Shown one piece after another: positions 1 through 6,120 of a stretch of DNA of 12,090 bases. The stretch's first letter is position 1. Each line of letters begins with the position of its first letter. A model generated the notes under the pieces. It saw only the letters and a list, made by a program, of their open reading frames with translations. It was not told the DNA's origin and ran no database searches. The position numbers and the translations under genes are program-made. The DNA is from Lysobacterales bacterium (GTDB taxonomy: Bacteria; Pseudomonadota; Gammaproteobacteria; Xanthomonadales; S139-57): the NCBI GenBank assembly GCA_026993285.1, contig JALWTZ010000389.1, forward strand, positions 1 through 12,090, written 5' to 3'.

Positions 1-542
1 TCATCCGCCAGCTGCAGGGCGTCGATCCGCTGCTTCAGCCCGGCCTGTTGCTGGCGCAGGGATTCCAGTGTGCCGGCCTGGGCCTGCTGCGCCTGTTCCA
101 GCGCCTGCTGCAACTGTTCCAGTTGTTGCCGCTGGCGGCTTTCGCCTTCCTTGAGAAAACGCAACTGCTGTTGCACCTGCTCCAGCGGCCCCTGCCAGGG
201 CGGTGTAACTTGTGCCGTCTGCCGTTGCCATTGCTCCCAGCCCAGCCAGCCGGCCAGCGCCAGGGCAAGCAGGGCCAGCAGCAGGGCCACGGCGGCCAGC
301 CCACGGCCTGATGCCGGGCGACTGGCGGGCACGGGGGCCCCGGCTTCCGGCGGGGGTGTGCCGGCGTCCCCGCTGGGCCTTGCATCGGGTTCGGTGGACG
401 GGTCGGTTTCCGCCTGCAGAACGGGGGCTTCATCCTGCGCGGAGGCCACCGCTTCAGGCTCGGGGGTTTCCGGCTCCGGGTTCTCCGGCCCGGTAGCCGT
501 ATCATTGTCCTGTTCGTGTTCCGTGGTCTTTTCCTGGCTCAT
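1..542 (-). CDS. Membrane-anchored coiled-coil protein, HemX-like (partial, 3' end missing)
   Basis: An open frame from the ATG at 542 to the window edge gives 180 residues with no stop; the C-terminus lies outside. Residues 1-81 are acidic and rich in Pro, Glu and Ala, as in a disordered cytoplasmic tail. Residues 82-101 form one strongly hydrophobic Leu/Ala segment, read as a transmembrane anchor. From about 115 onward the chain is Gln/Glu/Leu rich with heptad-like spacing, which suggests a periplasmic coiled coil. This layout matches HemX, the protein encoded after hemC-hemD in many gammaproteobacteria and often annotated as a uroporphyrinogen-III methyltransferase-like protein. It is also common in other envelope proteins, and no hem gene is visible here. 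The start lies 2 bases after the lysAC stop, so the two genes are very probably cotranscribed. The coding call is firm; the family is a guess from architecture. Confidence 0.72.
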   Translation of the reverse strand, partial: MSQEKTTEHEQDNDTATGPENPEPETPEPEAVASAQDEAPVLQAETDPSTEPDARPSGDAGTPPPEAGAPVPASRPASGRGLAAVALLLALLALALAGWLGWEQWQRQTAQVTPPWQGPLEQVQQQLRFLKEGESRQRQQLEQLQQALEQAQQAQAGTLESLRQQQAGLKQRIDALQLAD

Positions 543-544
543 GT

Positions 545-3109
545 TCATTCATCCAGCATGATTTGTCGGGCGGGCTCCCGGTCGTTGTAGCGGGAGGACA
601 TCACGGCGCCATACGCACCCGTATTGGCCACCAGCATCATATCACCTTCCCGGCAGATGGGCAGTTGCCGATCCACGCCGAGAATGTCGCCTGTTTCACA
701 GATTGGGCCAACCACCGTGGCTGTCAAGGCCGGCGGCTCGTGCAGGCGGGTCAAATTGACGATGGGGTGGTAGGCACCATAGAGCACCGGGCGAATCAGG
801 GAATTCATCCCGGTTTCCACGCCCACATAGTGGGTGCTGCCCTTGCGCTTGGTCTGGGTGACCCGGCTGAGCAGCACGCCGCTGTTGGCCACCACGAATC
901 GGCCCGGTTCCAGCCAGAGCGCCACATCGGGGTGTTGCCGGTGGATTTCTCCCAGGCTTTCATCCAGTGCCTGAATATTGAGGGCTGGTTCTCCGGGGGA
1001 TTCCTGTATGCCCATGCCGCCGCCCAGGTCGATATGGCGCACCTCGGGAAAGGCTTCGCGTACCCGGTGGAGAAAACGCGCGGTCTGCTGCCAGTTTTCA
1101 TAGTTGAGAATCCCGCTGCCGGTATGGGAGTGCAGCCCTTCCACGGTCACGCCATGCTGTTTGAGCAGCGCGGCCATGGGCTCGATTTCTTCCGGCGAGA
1201 TGCCGAACTTGGAGCCTTCTCCCGCCGTGCGCACATACTTGTGGTGGCCCTTGCCATGGCCGGGGTCCATGCGCAGCATGACGGTTTTTCCGGCAAAGAC
1301 TTCCGGCCAGGCTTCCACCGGGTAGCGGTTGTCCAGGGTGACATGCACCCCCAGCGCGAAAGCCCGTTCGTATTCTTCCCGGGCGGCGAAATTGGGGGTA
1401 AAGAGAATGCGATCCCGGTCGATGTCCGGAAACAGGCGCAGCACATGCTCGATTTCGTTGGGTGAAACGCACTCCAGCCCCAGCCCGGCCGCTTCCACGA
1501 TGCGCAATACCGGGTCGAAATCATTGGCCTTCATGGCGTAATAGATGCGGCTGACCTGTTGCAGTGATTGCAGCTGGGCGATCTGCCGGCGGATGGTTTC
1601 TCCGTGGTAGACGTAGGCGGGGGTTTTGTCCTCGGCAAAGGCCAGCAGTCTTTCCCGCTCACGCTCCCACCAGGGTGCTTCGCTGGGTGCGTAGGCCTTG
1701 AGATTCTCCTGCATCAGTTCTTCCCAGGTAGGGCCGAGCACGCCTGGGCTGCGCTCGATGCCGATGAGCAGCCGGTGCAGGTTCTTGGCCAGGCGTTCGG
1801 TCTGGTCTTCATCCACCACCACGGTGAGGTTGAGGTCGTTGGATGACTGATTGAGCATGTGAATGCGATGCTCGGCAAACACCTGCATGGCCGGGCCCAG
1901 CTTGTGCAGGGTGGCCCGCATGCGCCGGCCCACCAGGGTGACGGCGCCACAGTTTTCGATCAATTCCACCTGGCAGAGGGCTTCCAGATCGGCCTTCAGG
2001 CGCATGAGATCGGCCCGGGTGTATTCGTTCTCGCTCTGGTCCAGCGAGACGGTGACGTTGGTCTGCGAGGTGGAGATGAGGTCCACCGACAGGCCATGTT
2101 GCTTGAATACGGCGAAGGCCTCGGCCAGAAAACCGGCCTGGTGCCACATGCGCACCGTATTCATGGAAACCAGCACCAGCCCCTTGCGTACCGAGATGGC
2201 CTTGACCTGGGTGGGTTGCACCCGCTCGGCCTGGCCGATGCAGGTGCCGCCGGCCTCCGGCTTCTGCAGCGCGTGGACACACAGGGGAATGCCCGCCTCG
2301 GACACCGGCTGGATGCAGCGCGGGTGCAATACCTTGCCGCCGGCGGAGGCGATTTCCTGCGCTTCGTCGTAATCCAGCTCCAGCAGCTGGCGGGCCGTGC
2401 TGATCATCCGCGGGTTGGCGGTGAACATGCCGGGCACATCGGTGTAGATCTCCAGCATTTCCGCCTGCAGGCGCACGGCCAGGTAGGCGGCGGAGGTGTC
2501 GGAGCCCTCGCGGCCCAGCAACAGGGTACGGCCTTCACCGTCCCCGCAAATGAAACCCTGGGTCAGGCACAGGGGCGCGTGCCGGGCCAGTGCTTCCTGC
2601 AGCGCCGGGTCGGCCTCGTGCCGGCAGCGGGCGGAAAGCACACGACTGCGCAGGTTGCGCTGGTCGTCTTCCACCGGGCTCAACAGTTCGCGCGCGTCCA
2701 GCCACACCGCCGGCAGCCCTTGCTGCCGCAGCCAGGCAGTAGACAGGCGGGTGGCCAGTAGTTCACCCTGGGCCATGATTTCCGCTTCCAGATACTCGCT
2801 GCCATGCTCGTTCTGCAGGCGTTCGGCCAGCTGACGCAGATGGTGGAAGCCTTCCGCCAGCACGGCCTTGTCCACGCCCATTTCCGCCGCCAGCACCTCG
2901 TGCCGGGCCTGGATACCATCCACCAGCGTCCCATCGCGGCTTTCGATCAGTTCGGCCAGTTGATTGGATACGCCAGCCAGGGCGGAGTGCACCACCAGCA
3001 CCGGTTGTTCAGCCGTTTTCTCCCGCAGCAGGTCACGAATGCGTTGCCAGTTGTGCAAGGTGGCTACACTGGTGCCACCGAATTTCATCACTCGCCATTG
3101 CTTGCTCAT
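545..3109 (-). CDS. lysAC: Bifunctional aspartate kinase / diaminopimelate decarboxylase
   Basis: This 854-residue fusion carries the first and last enzymes of lysine synthesis (EC 2.7.2.4 and 4.1.1.20), both cytosolic. The N-terminal aspartokinase opens with the KFGGTSVA nucleotide-binding motif (residues 9-16) and has GREGSDTSAA near 199-208. Regulatory ACT-like repeats lie roughly at 305-455 and suggest amino-acid feedback. The C-terminal half (about 480-854) is a group IV PLP decarboxylase: the PLP lysine K527 sits in YYAMKAN, HSHTGSG at 660-666, the phosphate-binding GGG at 696-698, EPGR at 734-737 and the active-site Cys804 in CETGD. The frame stays open 65 codons further upstream, but that extension looks like non-coding translation. 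The ATG at 3109, one residue before SKQWRV and with GGGAA about 9 bases upstream, is the better start. The gene heads a minus-strand unit and is divergent from the AhpD-like gene. Fused LysAC is known in Xanthomonas/Xylella relatives. Confidence 0.96.
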   Translation of the reverse strand: MSKQWRVMKFGGTSVATLHNWQRIRDLLREKTAEQPVLVVHSALAGVSNQLAELIESRDGTLVDGIQARHEVLAAEMGVDKAVLAEGFHHLRQLAERLQNEHGSEYLEAEIMAQGELLATRLSTAWLRQQGLPAVWLDARELLSPVEDDQRNLRSRVLSARCRHEADPALQEALARHAPLCLTQGFICGDGEGRTLLLGREGSDTSAAYLAVRLQAEMLEIYTDVPGMFTANPRMISTARQLLELDYDEAQEIASAGGKVLHPRCIQPVSEAGIPLCVHALQKPEAGGTCIGQAERVQPTQVKAISVRKGLVLVSMNTVRMWHQAGFLAEAFAVFKQHGLSVDLISTSQTNVTVSLDQSENEYTRADLMRLKADLEALCQVELIENCGAVTLVGRRMRATLHKLGPAMQVFAEHRIHMLNQSSNDLNLTVVVDEDQTERLAKNLHRLLIGIERSPGVLGPTWEELMQENLKAYAPSEAPWWERERERLLAFAEDKTPAYVYHGETIRRQIAQLQSLQQVSRIYYAMKANDFDPVLRIVEAAGLGLECVSPNEIEHVLRLFPDIDRDRILFTPNFAAREEYERAFALGVHVTLDNRYPVEAWPEVFAGKTVMLRMDPGHGKGHHKYVRTAGEGSKFGISPEEIEPMAALLKQHGVTVEGLHSHTGSGILNYENWQQTARFLHRVREAFPEVRHIDLGGGMGIQESPGEPALNIQALDESLGEIHRQHPDVALWLEPGRFVVANSGVLLSRVTQTKRKGSTHYVGVETGMNSLIRPVLYGAYHPIVNLTRLHEPPALTATVVGPICETGDILGVDRQLPICREGDMMLVANTGAYGAVMSSRYNDREPARQIMLDE

Positions 3110-3240
3110 GCCGCGTGGTTCCCGCTGCCAAAAACCGGCAGTGTATGCATGCGCGGGCCATGGGGGAATAGTCCATTCGGTATTGATGCAAGCGCTTCCG
3201 CCCTGCCACGGTCTTTCCATGCATCCCGACCTTTGATTAC

Positions 3241-3245
3241 AGGAG
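3241..3245 (+). promoter_or_regulatory. Ribosome binding site of the AhpD-like gene
   Basis: AGGAG lies 6 bases before the ATG at 3252. It is a strong Shine-Dalgarno match at normal spacing and fixes the start of the following gene. Confidence 0.8.
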
Positions 3246-3251
3246 CTTTTC

Positions 3252-3824
3252 ATGCGCATTCCCAGCCTGGGCCCGGAGCCGCATCTGGCCGATGTTTTTC
3301 GCACTTTCCCGGAAACCGTCTGGCCACTGCTGGAATACCACGATCGTCTGCTGCGCGGCCCCTCGCCCCTGAGCGTGGCACAACGGGAACTGATTGCCGC
3401 CTATGTTTCCGGTCTCAACGCCTGCAGTTTTTGCCTGGGCGCCCATGAAATCATCGCCGAGGCCGCCGGCATCGCACCCGGCCTGCTGCAGGCGCTGCTG
3501 GAGGATGTGGACCAGGCCCCGGTGGAACCCGCCCTCAAGCCCGTTTTGCACTATGTGCGCATACTGACCGAACGACCGGCAGCGGCCCGGGACGCACACA
3601 CTGCGGCCATTCGTGATGCTGGCTGGGATGACCGTGCCATCCATGATGCCGTGGCCGTTTGCGCCCTGTTCAACATGATGAACCGTCTGGTGGAAGGCAT
3701 GGGCGTGCAGAGTTCAGAACTCATTCGCCAGGATCAGCGGGCCCGCAACCAGCGTATCAGTGACCAGCAATACCGCGATTTCGGGCGCATGCTGGGCCTG
3801 GAGCCGGCATCCGCTACGGAATAG
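3252..3824 (+). CDS. AhpD-like peroxidase-related enzyme (carboxymuconolactone decarboxylase superfamily)
   Basis: The 190-residue, mainly helical protein belongs to the AhpD/CMD superfamily of cytosolic alkylhydroperoxidase-type enzymes. The catalytic signature is complete: Glu46, then Cys58-x2-Cys61 and His65 (in NACSFCLGAHE). The spacing equals that of AhpD from Mycobacterium (Glu118, Cys130, Cys133, His137). In AhpD the cysteine pair reduces peroxides and is recycled by a thiol partner; here the substrate and reductant are unknown. The length fits the 'uncharacterized peroxidase-related enzyme' subgroup. The start has a good ribosome binding site. The gene stands alone on the plus strand, divergent from lysAC and convergent with waaA, whose stop lies 6 bases away. 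No functional link to either neighbour is evident. Family assignment is sure, physiological role is not. Confidence 0.9.
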   Translation: MRIPSLGPEPHLADVFRTFPETVWPLLEYHDRLLRGPSPLSVAQRELIAAYVSGLNACSFCLGAHEIIAEAAGIAPGLLQALLEDVDQAPVEPALKPVLHYVRILTERPAAARDAHTAAIRDAGWDDRAIHDAVAVCALFNMMNRLVEGMGVQSSELIRQDQRARNQRISDQQYRDFGRMLGLEPASATE

Positions 3825-3830
3825 CCGACG

Positions 3831-5183
3831 CTAGGGCAACAGCTGCAACAGGGCTTCCAGGGTCTTCTTCACCGCGCCGCGATGGGCCATGACATGGTTG
3901 CGCGCCGCCATGCCACTGCGCTGCAGCCCTTCGGGATCATCCAGCAGGTTTTCCATGGCCTGGAACAACTCCAGCGGGTCGTTGATGGTAAACAGGCCAC
4001 CATCGGCCTGCAGGGCCTCGACAATGCGGCGGAAGTTGTGCACATGCGGGCCGATGAATACCGGCTTGCCCAGCGCGGCCGGTTCCAGCACATTGTGCCC
4101 GCCCACCGGCACCAGTGAACCGCCCATGAAGCAGGCGTCACAGGCAGCCAGCCAGAACAGCAGGGCGCCCAGGCGGTCCACCACCAACACCCGCAGGCCG
4201 TCCAGCTTTTCCGCGGGCAGGCCGTCTGGCGGAAGGCCCCGTTCAGATTCCAGCGCGCAGGCCAGCCCGCCCTGCTGCAATTGCCTGCAAACGCCGGCGG
4301 CCCGTTCCGGGTGGCGCGGCACCACCACCAGCAAGCGCTGTGGCGCTTCCGCCAGTGCGCGCAAACAGGGCAGCAAGGCCCGTTCTTCCCCCTCGTGGGT
4401 GGAGGCAAACACCAGCACCTGCCGCAGCTGCTGCGCCCGCCGCCATTGCAACGCCTGCTGCATCAGGGCCGCGTCCACCTCCATGTCATACTTGAGATTG
4501 CCGGCCACCTGCACATGGGCCGGTTGCACGCCCAGCGCCTGAAAGTAATGCAGACTTTCCTCGTTCTGGCAGCTGAGCAGGGCGCAGTGGCGGAAGGTAT
4601 CCTGCAACAGCGGAGCCAGGCGGGCGTAGCCGGTGGCGGATTTCCGTGACAGGCGGGCATTGATCAGCGCCAGCGGCACTTCCGCCAGGCCACAGGCCCG
4701 CCAGGCATTGGGCCAGATTTCCGTCTCCAGAAACACGGCCAGCCGCGGGCGGGTGCGTACCAGAAAACGCTGCTGCGCCCCCGGCAGATCCTGGGGGAAA
4801 TGCGCCTGAACCACCCGATCACCCAAGGTATCGGCTACCCGCTGCAAGCCGGTGGGCGTGGTGGTGGTGACCAGAATGCGGTCACGGGGCCGGCGAACCA
4901 GCCAGGCCTGTATCAGCGGCAGTGCCGCATTGAATTCACCCACCGATACGGTATGAAACCAGACATCCACATGCACGGGCTGGATATAACCCAGCCGCTC
5001 GGCCCAGCGATGGCGGTAGGCCGGCAGCCGCAGGCTTTTCCATAAAAGCCGCAGGAAGATCAGCGGTTGTGCCAGCAGCAAAAGCCCCGTCCACAAGCCA
5101 CGCAGCCAGTGGGGCCGGCGCGCCAGCCAGGCAGGCAGTCGTGGTCGGGGCAGTGGCGGCTGGTCCTCTCGGGCTTCCGGCAT
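3831..5183 (-). CDS. waaA: 3-deoxy-D-manno-octulosonic acid (Kdo) transferase
   Basis: WaaA (KdtA) transfers Kdo from CMP-Kdo to lipid IVA on the inner leaflet of the inner membrane, giving the Kdo-lipid A core needed by the late acyltransferases. The 450-residue protein has a hydrophobic anchor at about 30-48, after an N-terminal extension of some 30 residues rich in Pro and Arg. The catalytic Glu83 is in SVGE, and ETEIWPN is at 153-159. The C-terminal GT-B nucleotide-sugar domain has GNLKYD (228-233), PRHPER (289-294) and the GGS..GGHN.LEPA stretch (about 354-369). The ATG at 5183 has GGAAAG just upstream (5187-5192). The gene is divergent from the lpxL-type gene 48 bases away. The two ends of that gap probably share a control region. 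Confidence 0.96.
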   Translation of the reverse strand: MPEAREDQPPLPRPRLPAWLARRPHWLRGLWTGLLLLAQPLIFLRLLWKSLRLPAYRHRWAERLGYIQPVHVDVWFHTVSVGEFNAALPLIQAWLVRRPRDRILVTTTTPTGLQRVADTLGDRVVQAHFPQDLPGAQQRFLVRTRPRLAVFLETEIWPNAWRACGLAEVPLALINARLSRKSATGYARLAPLLQDTFRHCALLSCQNEESLHYFQALGVQPAHVQVAGNLKYDMEVDAALMQQALQWRRAQQLRQVLVFASTHEGEERALLPCLRALAEAPQRLLVVVPRHPERAAGVCRQLQQGGLACALESERGLPPDGLPAEKLDGLRVLVVDRLGALLFWLAACDACFMGGSLVPVGGHNVLEPAALGKPVFIGPHVHNFRRIVEALQADGGLFTINDPLELFQAMENLLDDPEGLQRSGMAARNHVMAHRGAVKKTLEALLQLLP

Positions 5184-5201
5184 GGGCTTTCCGGCATGGG
5201 C
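5171..5201. repeat. Imperfect tandem repeat across the waaA start codon
   Basis: Two adjacent copies, GGGCTTCCGGCAT (5171-5183) and GGGCTTTCCGGCAT (5184-5197), differ by one inserted T and are followed by a further GGGC. The first copy ends in the waaA start codon. The second supplies its Shine-Dalgarno sequence (GGAAAG on the minus strand) and a second ATG that is out of frame with waaA. It looks like a small slippage duplication. Any regulatory role is unproven. Confidence 0.6.
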
Positions 5202-5219
5202 AAAAACGAAAGTCTACCG

Positions 5220-5226
5220 CATAATA
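5220..5226. promoter_or_regulatory. Candidate bidirectional -10 element between waaA and lpxL
   Basis: An AT-rich island in GC-rich DNA reads CATAAT on the plus strand (5220-5225) and TATTAT on the minus strand (5226-5221), each 5 of 6 to the TATAAT consensus. Minus-strand initiation would fall near 5212 and leave waaA a leader of about 29 bases with its binding site. Plus-strand initiation would fall close to the lpxL ATG at 5232, giving little or no leader. No good -35 box was found on either strand, so this is a candidate only. Confidence 0.4.
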
Positions 5227-5231
5227 CGCCC

Positions 5232-6110
5232 ATGAACCGCTTTTCCATCACCCTCATCCATGGCCTGATGTGGCTGCAGGCCCGCCTGCCGTTGCGCCTG
5301 CAACCGGTGCTGGGCCGGCTGTGGGGTGCGTTGCTGTGGCGTATCGGTGGCCGCCGCAAGCGGATTGCCGCGCGCAATCTGGAATTGTGTTTTCCGGAAC
5401 AAACCCCCGAGCAGCGGGAAGACCTGCTGCGCCGGCACTTCCATTCCCTGGGCATGTCGCTGGTGGAACTGCCGCTGGCCTGGTTCGGGCGTTACCAGCG
5501 CATGCTGACGCTGGGGCGGGTGGAAGGGCTGGAACAGGTACAAAAACTGCAGGCCGAAGGCCAGGGGGTGCTGCTGGTGGCCGCCCATTTCACCTGCCTG
5601 GAAATCGCCGGCTGCCTGCTGGGCCAGCACCTGGATTTCGACGGCATGTACCGCAGCCACAAAAACCCGCGTTTCGACCGTTTGCAGAAAAACTCCCGCC
5701 TGCGTTTTACCGGCCACATGTATCCACGCGATCAGGTCCGCACGGTGATTCGGGCACTGAAGGACGGGCGTACCGTCTGGTACGCGCCGGATCAGGACTA
5801 TGGCCGCAAGAACAGCGTTTTCGTGCCCTTTTTCGGTGTGGCTGCCTGTACCCTGACGGCCACCCACAAGCTGGCCAGGCTCTCCGGCGCGAAGGTGGTG
5901 ATGATGGAAACCATTCGCAGCGAAGTGCCCTGGCGCTATGATATCCGCCTGTCCGAACCACTGGCGGATTTTCCCTCGAAAGACGAAAATGCGGATACCG
6001 CGCGCATCGCCTCACTGATCGAGGCCATGGTTCGCAAGGCGCCGGAACAGTATCTCTGGGTACACCGGCGCTTCAAGACCCGCCCCGAAGGTGAACCGAC
6101 CCTGTATTGA
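5232..6110 (+). CDS. lpxL: Lipid A biosynthesis late acyltransferase (LpxL/HtrB family)
   Basis: The 292-residue protein is an inner-membrane acyltransferase that adds a secondary acyl chain to Kdo2-lipid A using acyl-ACP. It has the H-x4-E catalytic pair of the family (His119 and Glu124 in AAHFTCLEIAG), a basic N-terminal membrane-associated stretch with the ARNL.LCFPE block (about 47-55), and PDQDYG (186-191) followed by the VFVPFFG segment typical of LpxL/HtrB. The length is close to the usual 300-310. The ATG at 5232 matches the normal family N-terminus. The frame is open further upstream, including an ATG at 5196 that would add 12 residues, but the upstream part runs into antisense waaA. 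No clear Shine-Dalgarno precedes 5232. LpxL is preferred over LpxM or LpxP because of the PDQDYG region, but the paralogue is not certain. parE follows 10 bases later. Confidence 0.9.
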   Translation: MNRFSITLIHGLMWLQARLPLRLQPVLGRLWGALLWRIGGRRKRIAARNLELCFPEQTPEQREDLLRRHFHSLGMSLVELPLAWFGRYQRMLTLGRVEGLEQVQKLQAEGQGVLLVAAHFTCLEIAGCLLGQHLDFDGMYRSHKNPRFDRLQKNSRLRFTGHMYPRDQVRTVIRALKDGRTVWYAPDQDYGRKNSVFVPFFGVAACTLTATHKLARLSGAKVVMMETIRSEVPWRYDIRLSEPLADFPSKDENADTARIASLIEAMVRKAPEQYLWVHRRFKTRPEGEPTLY

Positions 6111-6120
6111 CGGAAACCAC

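Noticed and set aside
563..1465. 300-codon plus-strand open frame inside lysAC
   Set aside because: It is antisense to the decarboxylase domain, whose catalytic residues are intact, and shows no ribosome binding site or recognisable fold.
3125..3141. Small hairpin CTGCC/GGCAG upstream of lysAC
   Set aside because: A 5-bp stem with a 7-base loop is expected by chance in GC-rich DNA. No leader peptide, T-tract or lysine riboswitch-like structure accompanies it in the 142-base gap.
3190..3197. AAGCGCTT palindrome between lysAC and the AhpD-like gene as an operator
   Set aside because: It is only 8 bases with no second copy and no flanking symmetry, too little to support a binding site. No convincing promoter was found in this gap either.
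3110..3304. N-terminal extension of lysAC
   Set aside because: The extra 65 residues resemble translated non-coding DNA and cross the start of the divergent AhpD-like gene. The ATG at 3109 gives the family N-terminus.
5067..5231. N-terminal extension of the lpxL-type protein
   Set aside because: It reads antisense through waaA codons and is not typical of LpxL N-termini. The ATG at 5232 fits the family.
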